In this document: piece after piece, positions 37,044 through 48,276 of the stretch
Layout of the letters: each line of letters starts with the position of its first letter
How positions within the stretch are numbered: the first letter of the stretch is position 1
Origin: Stenogyne calaminthoides
Lineage: Eukaryota > Streptophyta > Magnoliopsida > Lamiales > Lamiaceae
Length of the DNA stretch: 64,000 nucleotides
Direction of reading: 5' to 3'
Assembly: GCA_037126765.1 (NCBI GenBank)
Contig: JBBCBC010000022.1
Location: forward strand, 4,526,001 to 4,590,000
The notes under the pieces: generated by a model
Databases searched by the model: none
What the model was told of the DNA's origin: nothing
Seen by the model: the letters and a program-made list of their open reading frames with translations, nothing else
Program-made: the position numbers and the translations under genes

Positions 37044-38644
37044 TGTTGGGAGATGAATTTAATAAAGATATATGATTTTGATTAGATCCCAAAACCCCTG
37101 AGTATGACATGTTCAGAATGATCTTGAAAGTTGAGTCAGGATTCAGTTTTTAGAATATTCAGGATGTTATCTGCAGAATGTATAGTCGCCAGATATAGTT
37201 CGGGATAGTTATCAAGACTCAAGTAGGATCTTGAAAATCAAGACTGCTGAGAAGACTCAAGACATCGGTCCAAGATAAACTACAAAGATTGAAAAACCTC
37301 AAGACTCAAGACACAAAAGACTGAAGACTGAGAAACTAAAGATCAAGAATACTGAAGGCACAGTAATTACTGAAGACTCAGTAAGGTACTGAATGCTCAG
37401 TATGAACCTGAATGTTTCGAGGCACTGAATATATCTATCTGAAGGATGCAATACTGAGAAGATCGTGATTCCTTAGAAAATAGATATTTGCCAAAACATT
37501 CAAATGCAGACAAAAGGAACTAAGTCAGAAGTGTTGTTAAGGTTATATCAAACTCAGAGTTTGTAACCAAAAAGAGTCGTTGAAGGTGTTTACATTTTAA
37601 CCGAGACAAAAGTCAAAAAGAGGAAGACAACATTTGCATCATATCGACATCGACAAAGGATGTGTCTCGAAAAAGGATGTCGATGTACAAAAGTTCGGAT
37701 CGCAAAAAGTGAAGACCGGCTACATGAAAGGCTATTGCCTAGAAAGTGTTAGGGAGTTTCAAACCCTAAATATAGTCGTTTCACACACCACAAGAGGGAA
37801 CTCACGAAGTTGTCTCTCCAACGGATAGTTTTCAAAGAGTGACCTTGGTGTATGCCTATAAATACTGGTGACCCTCTACATTGTAAGGTTACGGGAAATT
37901 TATACGCAACTTAAGAGCTCAAGCTTATTCTTGTAAAAGTTAAAAGCACTCGAAAAACTTAGAATTTCCCAAGTGCTTCAATATTGAAGAGAGCTCACTA
38001 TACTAATCCTAGCTTGATAAGAATTATCCAAAGCTTAGTCGAGATATCCTAACCCTTAGCATTGTGCTTCATTGTAAAGGATATCTCATCCTAGTTGGAA
38101 ACCAACCAAGAAACCTCAAACCCTTGTGAAGGTAGTTGGAGTGTGTTTGTTGGTGAGAAGTGTTGTAAAGAGTTAGTAAACTGGCGGAGTAGTCGAGGAA
38201 AACTCTAGAGGAGAAGTTAGTAAGCTACGGGGTAGTCCGAAAGCTTGTGTGTGATTGAGTAAGTAAACCACGGAGGTAGTCGTAAAAACTCAAGGTCGGG
38301 TTGAGTAAAGTAAACTACGTGGAGTAGTCGAAAACTCTGTACGAAGTTGAGTAAATAAAACTACGCGAGGTAGTCAGAAAGCTCAGAAGTTGATAGTGAA
38401 TTTCTCTGTAGAGTCAGGGAGAGTGGACGTAGGAGCTTGAGTCTCTGAACCACTGTAATTTGTTGTGTTGTTTATTGCTTTATGTTCTTATATTGTCATA
38501 TGCATTCGATTATAAGCAAAACACAACACATGAGCTTAAAACTCAAAAAATCGGAATCACTCTGCCCTCACCCCTGTTTTATATGCATCGCACGAAATGT
38601 TTGCTTTCGCACGATCAAAATGGGTTTTCAAACCGGGACCATCA
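37044..38644 (+). repeat. 3' LTR of element C
   Basis: 1601 bp, TGTTGGGAGATG to GGGACCATCA. TATA box TATAAATA at 37857-37864. It aligns with the 5' LTR for about 1.4 kb; after the words CACTGTAATT (about 38451-38460) the last 190 bp have little similarity to the 5' LTR, which is 360 bp longer. The target duplication on its outer side is nevertheless perfect. Confidence 0.8.
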
Positions 38645-38812
38645 ATGACTTTAAAATGTGTGAGCCTCAAATTGATAGTTTTTATCTTTCAGGCCCTGGA
38701 TCGATAATTTTTAATCTTCCAGGCTTTGAATCGATAGAAAAAAAATTTAAGGCCTTAAATTGATAATTTTATCATCTTTCATGCCCTGAATTGACAATTT
38801 TTCTTTTTTTTA

Positions 38813-39400
38813 TTATTAAAACGCAGGGACTGATTTTGGGAAAGGAATAGATCAAAAAGAAGACCACAAGGCCTGCATCGGTCGCCGCCTTGGAGCAACA
38901 GCAGAGCCGCCGTCGCCCGTCGCCTCGAAGAGGTCGCAGCGCCTTGCCGCATCGAAGCAGAGGCAATGTTTTTGCCCCCGATGCGAACAGTTGCAGCGTA
39001 TGCTAACGCTGCCATCTGCGAAAATTTCATCGTTCACAGATCGCCGCCACTCGAGCGAAATCGCCACCGCACGAATTGAATCGCGGCAGATCGCCGCCAC
39101 CTAGGCCAAATCCGCAGCATATCGCTGCTATAGCCGCCTAGAGCGAAACCCATCGGCTTGCCTCCGCCATCAACGCGAAACGCACGAAACGTACTACCGC
39201 TATGAGGGTCTCGCATCGAGTGAACGAAAGCCCAGCACCACGCCATCGGATCGATCGCCGACTCCGACGATTCGCAGGCATACTCGCCCAGCAAGTGGTT
39301 TCGACAATTTCACATTGAAACTGACGAGTGGATTGATTTGTTCCAAACATATTTCTTCTAATGAGTAATTCGTTTAATGATTGAAAAACAAACTTAGTTA
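38813..39400 (-). other. Element B leader, GC-rich half
   Basis: Reverse counterpart of the GC-rich leader of A (14740-15420): CG-rich with GCGAAATCGCC and GATCGCCGCC words on the plus strand. The frames listed on both strands overlap each other completely and reflect composition. The border with LINE D lies near 39400 but cannot be placed exactly. Confidence 0.5.
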
Positions 39401-39540
39401 ATTAATATTTTAATTGAATCAAAGTTACAATTTTCAATCAATTACATCAAAAAACAACAGATGTCACTAAACCAAATCAAGAAGGGTTTTGGGTAAAACA
39501 ATTGTGAATTTTAGCAACAATTCAGCCCCGCCAACAACCA

Positions 39541-40100
39541 TGAATTACCTATGTTGGAACGCCCGTGGCCTCGGGGGACAACGGGTGTTCAAAAATCTGC
39601 AGCGACTCCTTCTAGATCAATCCCCCGATCTTGTTTTCATTTCAGAAGCTAAAACTTACAGTTGTATTGTGTCAAGATGGCATACTTTGTTACATTTCCA
39701 TGGTTGTTTTACTATCGCCTCTTCGGGCAAAAGTGGTGGTCTTGTACTTTTGTGGAATGATAACCTTAACGTTTCGGTGTTGTCTTATTCGTTGGGTCAT
39801 ATCGATTGCTTTATTTCTGCTAATCAATTAAGTTGGTATTTTACCGGTTTCTATGGCCACCCTATTCAACATTTGCGTTATACATCTTGGGAGCTACTAC
39901 ACAAAATTCACAAAACCCATACTAACTCCCAACTTGGTTGGCTTGTAGGTGGTTACTTGAGGACGACTAAGCCTACAGACAAGACCTCTGTTCAAAATTT
40001 GTAGTATGGGAGTTAGAATTTGCCTACAGACAAGACCTCTATTCCGGACTTCAAATTTGAACATAGGTGGCTACTTGAGGACGACTACAGATCCGTGCTA
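39541..40100 (+). pseudogene. LINE D endonuclease domain, internally deleted
   Basis: Starts MNYLCWNARGLGG, the usual beginning of the plant LINE APE-type endonuclease, with FISEAKT carrying the conserved Glu and WYFTGFYG further on. After LGWLVGGYL the expected GDFNE motif and the catalytic His region are missing, and the sequence passes into a short repeat: CCTACAGACAAGACCTCT occurs at 39970 and again at 40022. The domain would nick target DNA but cannot work in this copy. Confidence 0.75.
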
Positions 40101-40101
40101 G

Positions 40102-41990
40102 TTGATTCTTGGAGAAAAACGGGAGCTAACATGTAAACTCCAACACAGGCTTTCGGATACGGCTAAATCGTTAAAGAATTGGTCCAAAAATAACGGGGAC
40201 AATTTGGGTTGTCAAATTGCCGCTACTAGAAAACTCATCAATGAAATTCTCAATAATGAATCACTCCCCTTGGAGATGGCCAAAATCCAGACCTTGGAGC
40301 GTAAGCTTGAAAAATTGCTCTCCCAGGAGGAAACTTATTGGAAACAGCGATCCAGGGTCAATTGGCTTAATTCGGGAGATAGTAACACGGTTTATTTCCA
40401 CAAGACGGCCTCGGACCGACGTAAACAAAACCGCATAGACTCCATAACGAACGAGATGGGCTCGGTGTTGACCGACCCCAACGATATTGAGGATACCATA
40501 GTCAATTACTATTCTGATTTATTTAATTCTCATGGACCCCCTCCCTCCGATATTAATTATATTACTAATTTTGTTAATCCTTCGGTGACAGGAGAAATGA
40601 ATAACCACTTGACCAGGCCCTTCAGCCGAGATGAAATCTTCAAGGCCCTGTTTGATCTCAATCCATCCAAAGCCCCGGGACCAGATGGCTTCACGGCCCT
40701 TTTCTTTTAGAATGCTTGGGATGATATCGGCAACGACATTACCGCTAAGGCCCTTAAAATCCTCAATGAAGGCAAAAGCCTCAAAAATCAGAACCCTACC
40801 ATCATCACCCTCATCCCAAAATCCAAAAATCCGAAAACTTTGAAAGACTACCGGTCAATTAGTCTCTGTAACGTCTTTTACAAAATCATTGCAAGGGCTA
40901 TCACTAATCGGTTTAGGTTCGTTCTTGGCCAGTTGATTGACCCTAATCAGAGTGCCTTCATCCCCGGACGCCTTATCACCGACAACATTCTTCTGGGCTA
41001 CGAATGTATGCATTGGCTGAGGAATAACAAAAGTAAACAGGGTTTCGCGTCCTTGAAACTGGATATGAGTAAGGCATATGACAGAGTGGAATGGTCTTAC
41101 CTTGAAAGAATCATGACCCGTATGGGCTTCGACTCCCGCTGGACGAGACTGATCATGGAGTGTGTCTCTTCCCCTACCTACTCTTTTAAAATCAATAACT
41201 CTATTAGAGGTCGGGTCACCCCCTCCAGGGGTCTGCGCCAAGAGACCCACTTTCTCCTTTCCTCTTCGTCCTGGTCTCACAAGGCCTTTCGGCCATTATT
41301 AATGCTCATGCCGAAAGCGGAAAGATTAATGAGATAAGGGTGGCTAGAGGGAGTCCCATGATCACACACCTCTTTTTCGCTGATGATAGTCTCGTGTTCT
41401 TCAAAACCAATAAGGAAGACGTCCAAACGATTAGACACTGCTTGAATAGTTATGAAAAGGCCTCCTGCCAACTGATCAACTTTGAGAAATCGGCAATTAC
41501 TTTTAGCAAAAAGACCTCCTCATACAATATTCAGTTTACCAAGGCCTACCTCAACATCCAGGTCTGCCAGGGGCATGACATTTATCTAGGCTTACCCACA
41601 TTCACAACTCAAAGCAAACACCTTCAATTTGGGTATCTTAGGGACAGGGTATCCAAGAGACTAGGAAGCTGGAAAAATCATTTTTTTCTCGGATGGGGGA
41701 CGGAAGTGTTGCTCAAATCAGTAATCCAGGCCATCCCCACGTATGCGTTATTCCCCAACAATGCGATGTCTTGTTTCAGAATCCCCACGACCCTTTGCGG
41801 TGACATCGAATCCATGTGTGCCAGGTTCTGGTGGGGAGGCAACGAATCTGAAAAAAAAGTTCACTGGAAGGATTGGAAGACACTAACGAGACCCAAGGAG
41901 GAAGGTGGGATGGGATTCAGAGATCTTGTGACTTTCAATAAAGCTTTACTTGCCAAGCAAATTTGGAGAATTAGGGTTTATCCAAAACCC
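40102..41990 (+). pseudogene. LINE D reverse transcriptase
   Basis: Frame 40102-40710 covers the region before the fingers and SKAPGPDGFTALFF, followed by TAG at 40708 where a Gln codon is usual. The frame 40840-41337 has KDYRSISLCNVFYKI, the first catalytic Asp in LKLDMSKAYDRVEW, and then a frameshift near 41240, just after GLRQ. The next frame (41340-41993) has the catalytic FADD (about 41377-41390) and the thumb region. Catalytic residues are present but three breaks kill it. About 80-85% of residues match LINE E by eye. Confidence 0.85.
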
Positions 41991-43494
41991 TAATTCCCTT
42001 ATCGCAAGAGTACTCAAAGCTAGATACTTTAAACACACCGACATCATGGAAGCCTCAACTGGAACGAACCCCTCTTACATTTGGCGATCCATTATGTGGA
42101 GCAAACAAACCATTGCTGATGGTCTCTACTGGAAAATTGTCGACGGAAAGGATATCCACGCCAAAAGGGACAAATGGGTTCCGAATCTTGCTAGCGGAAA
42201 AATTACCTCGTATAAATCCTACGATAGCAACACCAGTGTCCAGAACCTCATTACCTCGGACTCCACTTGGGACGTTCCTAAACTCAACAATCTATTCCTT
42301 AATTATGAGGTGGATGCCATTCGTAAAATCCCGATCGACAGAGACGGCCGAAACGACTCGCGTTTTTGGATATATAACAAGAAAGGCCTATACACAGTAA
42401 AGACTGTCTACTGGAAAGCCAATTCTAGGGAGAAAACAACAGAAGATACCAACAAGGGATCACCAAGCTCCAGTTCGGATATATGGCATATGTTGTGGAA
42501 GCTGGATATTCCCCATAAAGTGAAGATCCTTTTTATGGAAAGCGGCGCATGACATCATTGCAGCTGAAGGAAATCTTGCCTCCCACCATGTGCCCTGCCC
42601 ACCCAGGTGCGTACTTTGTGGCTTCAATTGGGCTGACACTAATCATGCTTTTTTTTTCTTGTCAAGCTGTCAAAGATACGTGGAAACAAACAGAGTGGTG
42701 GCACCTCATTAAACAATTACGCAAAGGTTTCTCGGAAAGTTTCACAATTCACTGCATTAAAACCTTTAATGCCAAGACCATGGAGAGACTAGCAGTGAAG
42801 ATGTGGGGAGTTTGGAAAGAACGATGTGACATATCACACAGAAAAGGTAATACCATCTCAAGATACATCCAGGCGAGATGGACGAATTCCCTCTTAGAGC
42901 AATACCATCACGAAAAATCCAAACTCGCCCTGAGATTGAAACCTCTACAGCCTCAGTCTCGGCCTATTCCCCATCCAGGGGCTACGAATAATTGGACCTT
43001 GAAAGTCGATGCTGCCTACAACGAAACGAAGATGTCTTTCACCATAGGCTTCTTCATCTGGGATCACGAAGAAACTCCGTCGGGGAGCCGGATACCAACA
43101 TATTGCTCCCCCGGGCTCAATCATGGCAGCGGAGGTCAATGCTTTTATTGAAGGACTAACATTCTTCTTAGATAAGTTTCAGGTCCCGGTCAACATCTTC
43201 TCGGACTGCACTGATGTTATTCAAGCCATCACCTCGAACTCCATCTATCTAGGCTACGAAGAAAATCTTATCAACCGGGCCCGCTCCCTATACAAGCACA
43301 CCTTAGTGAAAGGTGTATGGTACTGCCCCCGGTCAGACAATTCAGCTGCACATAATCTCGCACAGTTAGCTACCAGATCTCGCCACCCTCATGCTTGGGT
43401 GAACAATGATATCCAAGGACATATCTTGATCGTTGTAATCCGATTTCGAGCTCTCAAAAAAAAATATTACTATGCAATTAAGTCAAGAGCCTGA
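41950..43494 (+). pseudogene. LINE D zf-RVT and RNase H domains
   Basis: Frame 41950-42552 is the connection region (NPSYIWRSIMWSKQTI, SGKITSYKSYD). A one-base shift near 42530 leads to the zf-RVT zinc site (CVLCG about 42605-42620, HALFFC about 42645-42665, read in the shifted frame). RNase H has Asp in KVDAAYNE (43005-43028), Glu in AAEVNAF (43124-43145) and Asp in IFSDCTD (43196-43216), followed by NSAAHNLAQ near 43340. A shift near 43100 separates the first two acidic residues. Confidence 0.8.
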
Positions 43495-43507
43495 GCTCTG
43501 ATACCAC
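43465..43507 (-). promoter_or_regulatory. Start of element B leader and primer binding site
   Basis: On the minus strand 43506-43495 reads TGGTATCAGAGC, identical to the primer site of A, followed by CTCAGGCTCTTGACTTAATT, which matches the first bases of the A leader. It proves that the LTR at 43508 is the 5' LTR of B and that LINE D entered within about 45 bases of the primer site. Confidence 0.85.
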
Positions 43508-45110
43508 TATTGGAATTTAGAGGCACGTAAACATGTAATACATGCGCAGCGAAAATAAACAGTTCACCAACAACAAACAATTAATTGCATAATTAAATAC
43601 GAATAAACGTAAACAGAATTCTTACAGTAAATCGTATACCATTTTCTCTACTATGGTATCCACGTAATCCCCAATCACGGACTTGCACGGATTTGCCAGT
43701 GTTGAATCCCGAGATGAATTTGCTAGGAAAATTCTAACTCTAGATCTTATGGAGAAAATATTAACGTTATTTGTGAATTCCCAAGAGCTCATATATATAG
43801 GGAAGGCCCAGCTTAAATCTTAAGCTAACCTGATTGGGAAATAAAATCCCTAATCTTTATTTAAATAAATCTCTACGATTTATTTCCTCATATAAAATCT
43901 CTACGGATTTAATTCCCATGTATATCAAATCTCTACAAATTTGATTCCATATATATTAAATCCTACAATAATATTCCATATATTATTATTGGGAATCCTA
44001 TTTAATTAAATCCAATTTAATTAAACATTAATAATAATTAATTCCAAATTAATCTATTATTAATTAATTCTCCATAAATTAAATATTAAATCCAATTTAA
44101 CATTTAATCAACCAACTATAATCCGTAAAAGGGAACTACTTGTTGTGTGACCCATAGACCCTCATATATCGAGCGATTAGTCAAACTAACTGTCTTAATT
44201 GAACCCTAGACAATAAATCAGACATTCACAATATATGAGGTACGTTGAGAGAAACGTGCAACTACCTGTAAGTGAAACATGGGCTATTACGATTTTCTCC
44301 TTTCATTCGCGAATACTCGATTAGTCTTGAACATGATGAAGTGTCTGTTCAAATAACATAATCAATTTACCTCTAATCACTAATTGATCATGTATGTCAC
44401 ACTTAGCCACAAAGTCTAAGTTGACGTGCATCGGCTGATGACTTTGATCCAATTATGATGAGAAGATGAGTATTCTCTCTAAATCCACATTGAGGAATGA
44501 ATCCTACTCTTGGCTCAACTACAACGCACATGCACTTCGTGATGAACCCAATCCAATCTGTATCTGCCCAATGAAAGGATGCAAGCATTGGTCATGGTCA
44601 AAGTTCATCACTCCACACATGTCGTGCGTATTGATCTCAAGTCAAAGGAGTATCGCATCGCTCCCACTAACCGAGACACCCGTAGACACATATAGTGAAA
44701 ATACATCAAACGGTTTCTCGGATGGGTATACCAATACCCTCTAAGGTATTTTTGTGCATCCATCATGAGATACCTAGTATCTCGTAGTAAGTGAGATCTT
44801 ACTACACTCTCTAAGAGTATGATGCAGATCGCACACCAATCTCCATTGCATCATCAATATCCCATTCTTGATGATCCTTGATCGGGGCTATTTGAGAATC
44901 GTGCTTAAGTCATCTGAGTTCTCACAACCTCAATGACAGCAATGACTCATGGGAACATTTGTATGAATAAATGCAAACAATCAAACATAATATTCATACA
45001 AGTGTATTGCCATACATTAATATTAAATGATCTATAATATTAAATCAAACTGAATATTGTCGAGTATTATGTCCTTACAATAGATTGTCTCTAGGACACT
45101 AACACTAACA
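43508..45110 (-). repeat. 5' LTR of element B
   Basis: 1603 bp in reverse. The outer end is intact (TGTTAGTGTTAGTGTCC on the minus strand); the inner end reads CCAATA instead of CCAACA, so the terminal CA became TA by one transition. Alignment with the 3' LTR of B is continuous apart from the 565 bp insert there. Confidence 0.9.
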
Positions 45111-46200
45111 GGTTTCTCTTCATGTATTGAAGATGATAGGGCTAATCGAGAAACTTGGTCGTCTGGGAATTGAGCTCAAGACCAATGTTGTTGTTTATGC
45201 TATTCTTTAGTTGCTTCCCGATTCATATTCGAGTTTCGTAGTAAAATTTAATATGAATAAGACGGAATCGACCATGCCCGAGCTGCATAACATGCTCAAG
45301 ACTTTTGAGTCCTCCACTGCTAAAGAGAAGCCTGTACTCATGGTGAGTGCCTCTACTTCTTCTGGTCCGAAAGGAAAGAAGAAGCGGAAAGGCAAGGTAA
45401 AGAAAGGCTCTAAGCCTAGCTTCCTTATGCCCAAAGGTGGAATTCAAAAGAAGGATAGGGTGGACAAGGATGTATGCCTCCACTGTAAGCAGAAGGGGCA
45501 TTGGAAGAAGGACTGTAAGGTTTTAGCAGCTGAAAAGAAGACACAAGGTGTCTCAGCCACTGGAACAGGTATGTTTGTTATTGAAATAAACATGTCCACA
45601 AATGATACTAACTGCTAGGTATTGGATACCAGTTGTGGCTCACACATTTGTACTAATTTGCAGGGTCACAAGCATCGCAGGTCAGTTAGGCCGGGTGAAG
45701 TCGCCCTACACGCTGGGAATGGAGCAAGAGTTGCTGTTGAATGTGTTGGTGTTTATGTTTTAAACTTACCTTCTAGTTTTAGACTTGAACTAAATAATTG
45801 TTATTTTGCTCCTTCTATTACCCTCAACATTATTTCTATTTCGATGTTGGATATTGAAGGTTTTTCCTTCCATTTTGCAAATAATAATTGTTACTTTTCG
45901 CTTAATGGTGATGTGTATGGAAATTCTCCTTTATCTAATGGTTTATATTTGTTGCATTGTGGACATAACATTCTTAATATACAAAACAAACGACTCAAAC
46001 TTAGTAATCATGAAAATCCGACTTACTTGTGGCATTGTAGGCTAGGTCATGCAAATGAGAATAGGATAGCAAGGTTAAGAAAGTTAGACTACTTAATTTG
46101 AGTTGTATGGTAATTGCGAATCCTGTCTCAAGGGCATGATGATCAACAAACCCTTTTCTGGGAAAGGGGTTTGTGCCAAAGAAGCTCTAGAGTTGATCCT
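45111..46200 (+). pseudogene. Element A gag C-terminus, protease and pre-integrase
   Basis: Continuation of the gag frame interrupted at 16939 (HVLKMIGLIEKLGRLG at 45121-45168). A TAG at 45208-45210 is followed by LPDSYSSFVVKFNMNK and a perfect CCHC zinc knuckle, CLHCKQKGHWKKDC (45477-45518). After one more TAG at 45616, VLDTSCGSHICTN marks the protease active site (D-T-S). A long continuous stretch follows to LWHCRLGHANENRIARLRK, the pre-integrase zinc-binding part, ending near 46190 at SCLKGMMINKPFSGKG (with a frame shift near 46105). Confidence 0.85.
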
Positions 46201-46555
46201 AGTAACAACATATATCGTCATGTATAGTTAACATACAGTGACAATATTACTGCAAAGTAATACATATTGTGACACAATGAACTCCAAGTGGGCTGAATGA
46301 GAACTGCGCATAGTTCAAACTCTCGCCCAAGAGGCATTCGAAAGTGCTCAAGGAGCATCCGGAAGTATCGCTCTTGAGGTCTCCCCGGTCGACGATGAAA
46401 TCGCCGCACCATAAAATTTTCACGATCAGAATGTGCAGCCTGAGCAACCACAACTCCGTAAGTCCACTAGAGTTCGTAATCCACCTACAAGATATTATGG
46501 TTTCCTCGTAGAGGAGCATGATGACGTGGAGATCCCGGATAAGGACGAAGCTAGA
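46200..46555 (+). pseudogene. Element A pol remnant (linker between integrase and RT)
   Basis: About 75 bases without match (46200-46275) are followed by sequence that aligns with the B linker at 20835-20960 read in reverse (AAGTGGGCTGAATGAGAAC, GCCCAAGAG, GATCAGAATGT). Everything that encodes the integrase core is missing before it, and reverse transcriptase is missing after it. The segment stops abruptly at 46555, where LINE E sequence begins. Confidence 0.7.
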
Positions 46556-46657
46556 AATGATAGATCTACTCCACATGATAGAGCGTCAGACATAAGAGGG
46601 GTTTGAGCCTAGTGTGGCGTCCATAATATATGTATGCTTGAAGTATCTAGCCTTCAG
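46556..46657 (-). pseudogene. Second copy of a 102 bp LINE E segment
   Basis: This repeats 12951-13053, including the target sequence TTCAG next to the LTR, with about six differences. In both copies the codon for a conserved Trp is a stop: TAG in the first, TGA here. It is flanked on the left by element A pol sequence and on the right by the LTR at 46658. Confidence 0.85.
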
Positions 46658-48271
46658 TGTTAGTGTTAGTGTTAGTGTCCTAGAGACAATCCTTTGTAAG
46701 GACATAATACTCAGATAATATTCAGTATTGGTTTAATATTATTATTTGTTTAATATTAAATGTACGGTGTTACACTCATTAGAATATTATGTTTGATTGT
46801 TTGTATTTATTCTTATATATGTTCCATTGAGTCACTGCTGTCATTGAGTGAGTGAGAACTCAGATGACTTAAGCATGATTCTTAAATAGCCCCAATCAAG
46901 GATCATCAAGAAAGGGATATTGATGATGCAATGGAGATTGGTGTGCGATCTGCATCATACTCTTAGAGAGCGTAGTAAGATCTCACTTACTACGAGATAC
47001 TAGGTATCTCATGATGGATGCACAAATACCTTAGAGGGTATTGGTATACCCATCCGAAAAACCGTTTGATGTAGTTCCACTATATGTGTCTAGGGGTGTC
47101 TCAGTTAGTAGGAGCAATGCGATACTCCTTAGACTTAAAGGTCAATACGCACGACATGTGTGGAGTGATGAACTTTGACCATGACCGATGCTTGCACCCT
47201 TCCATGGGTAGATATGGCTTGGATTGAGTTCATCACGAAGTGCATGTGCGTGGTAGTTGAGCCAAGAAAAAGATTCATTCCTCAAAGTGGATTTAGAGAG
47301 AATACTCACCTTCTCATCATAATTGGATTAAAGTCATTGGCCAATGCACGTCCACTTGGACTTTGTGGCAAAGTGTGACATGAGTGATCAATTAGTGATT
47401 TGAGATAAAGTGATTAAGTTATTTGAATAGACATTTCATCATGTTCAAGACTAATTGAGTATTCGTGAATGAAAAGAGGAAATCGTAATAGCCCACGTTA
47501 CAATTACAGGTAGTTGCATGTTTCTCGCAACGTACCTCATATATTGAGAATGTCTGATTTATTGACTAGGGTTCAATTAAGACCGTTAGTTTGACTAATC
47601 GCTCGGTATATGAGGGCATGTGGGTCACACAACAAGTAGTTCCCTTTTACGGATTATAGTTGGTTGATTAAATGTTAAATTGGATTTAATATTTAATTTA
47701 TGGAGAAGTAATTAATAATAGATTAATTTGAAATTAATTATTATTAATATTTAATTAAATTGGATTTAATTAAATAAAAATTCCCAATAATTATATTTGG
47801 AATATAATTATAGGATTTAATGTATATGAAAATAAATCGTAGAGATTTTCATATAAAGACATTTAAATCGAAGAGATTTATATTTAAGGAATTAAATTAA
47901 AAGGAATTAATTTAATTCAAAATTAGGGTTTTTATTTCCTTAATTGGGCTAGCTTAAGATTTAAGCTGGGCCTCCCTATATATACAAGCTCTTGGGAATT
48001 CACAAACAATGTTAATTCATATTTTCTCCATAAGATCTAGAGTTTGGATTTTCCTAGCTAATCTGTCTCGGGATTCAACGCTGGCAAATCCGTGCAAGTA
48101 TGTAATTGGGGATTACGTGGATACCATAGTAGATGAATCTGCACTCGAGTTACTGTAAGATTTCTCGTTATGATTATTGTAATCTGTATGCAATTAATTG
48201 TTCGTTGTTGGTGAACTTTAATTTTCGTTGTGCATGTGATTACGTGTTTTACGTGCCTCTATTTTCCAACA
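46658..48271 (+). repeat. Right LTR of element A (or solo LTR)
   Basis: 1614 bp, TGTTAGTG to TTTTCCAACA, with three TTAGTG units at the start. TTCAG lies directly on both sides (46653-46657 and 48272-48276), so in local context it looks like a solo LTR in LINE E. Together with the left LTR it also closes element A. Confidence 0.9.
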
Positions 48272-48276
48272 TTCAG

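Larger units (their letters stand above)
24576..38644 (+). mobile_element. SIRE-like Copia LTR retrotransposon C, 14.1 kb
   Basis: Flanked by ATGAC on both sides (24571-24575 and 38645-38649), with TG...CA LTR ends, primer site 26540-26551, gag, protease, integrase, reverse transcriptase, RNase H, a 4.6 kb region after pol, and polypurine tract AAAAAGGGGGA. The order protease-integrase-reverse transcriptase makes it Copia; great length, long LTRs and extra sequence after pol point to the SIRE/Maximus lineage. All frames are broken as written, yet many breaks coincide with expected CAG or CTG triplets. The element may therefore be more intact than the sequence shows. Confidence 0.85.
24223..38803. 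mobile_element. Mutator-like fold-back element with telomere-like core (copy 2), split by element C
   Basis: Left arm and core are 24223-24575, the right arm 38650-38803; element C lies between. Arms are the same CAGGGCCTGAAAGATAG / ACTATCAAT inverted sequences as in copy 1 (3982-4410). The 9 bp TTTTTTTTA occurs at 24214-24222 and 38804-38812, which fits the family's target duplication length although low complexity makes it weaker evidence. This copy retains a longer left arm than copy 1, so it helps to define the family. Confidence 0.75.
39400..43464 (+). mobile_element. L1-type LINE D, inserted in the leader of element B
   Basis: Endonuclease, reverse transcriptase, zf-RVT and RNase H remnants in order, ending in nine A residues (43456-43464) after GAGCTCTC. 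The same GAGCTCTC precedes the tail of LINE E, so both belong to one family. No ORF1 (nucleic-acid-binding protein) is seen upstream, so D is 5' truncated or its start is lost. B leader sequence resumes immediately after the tail. The 5' end is approximate; I could not find a target duplication. Confidence 0.8.
16940..45110 (-). mobile_element. Copia-superfamily LTR retrotransposon B, inverted inside gag of A
   Basis: B reads right to left: 5' LTR 45110-43508, primer site 43506-43495, leader (interrupted by LINE D and by the Mutator-like element carrying C), gag about 23055-22450, protease/pre-integrase, integrase, reverse transcriptase/RNase H, polypurine tract near 19118 and 3' LTR 19117-16940. 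GGTTT is present at both outer borders (16935-16939 and 45111-45115), a perfect 5 bp duplication. Without inserts it would be about 9-10 kb. Its pol is broken by many stops and frameshifts. Confidence 0.85.
13054..48271 (+). mobile_element. Copia-superfamily LTR retrotransposon A, interrupted by element B
   Basis: Left LTR 13054-14660, primer site, leader, gag N-terminus (to 16939), then the 28.2 kb insertion B, gag C-terminus, protease and pre-integrase (45111-46200), a pol remnant (46200-46555), a duplicated piece of LINE E, and the right LTR 46658-48271. TTCAG lies outside both outer ends (13049-13053 and 48272-48276), and LINE E resumes in frame across the gap. Most of the integrase and the whole reverse transcriptase and RNase H are missing, so A can no longer move by itself. 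A and B share LTR and leader sequence and belong to one family. Confidence 0.85.
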
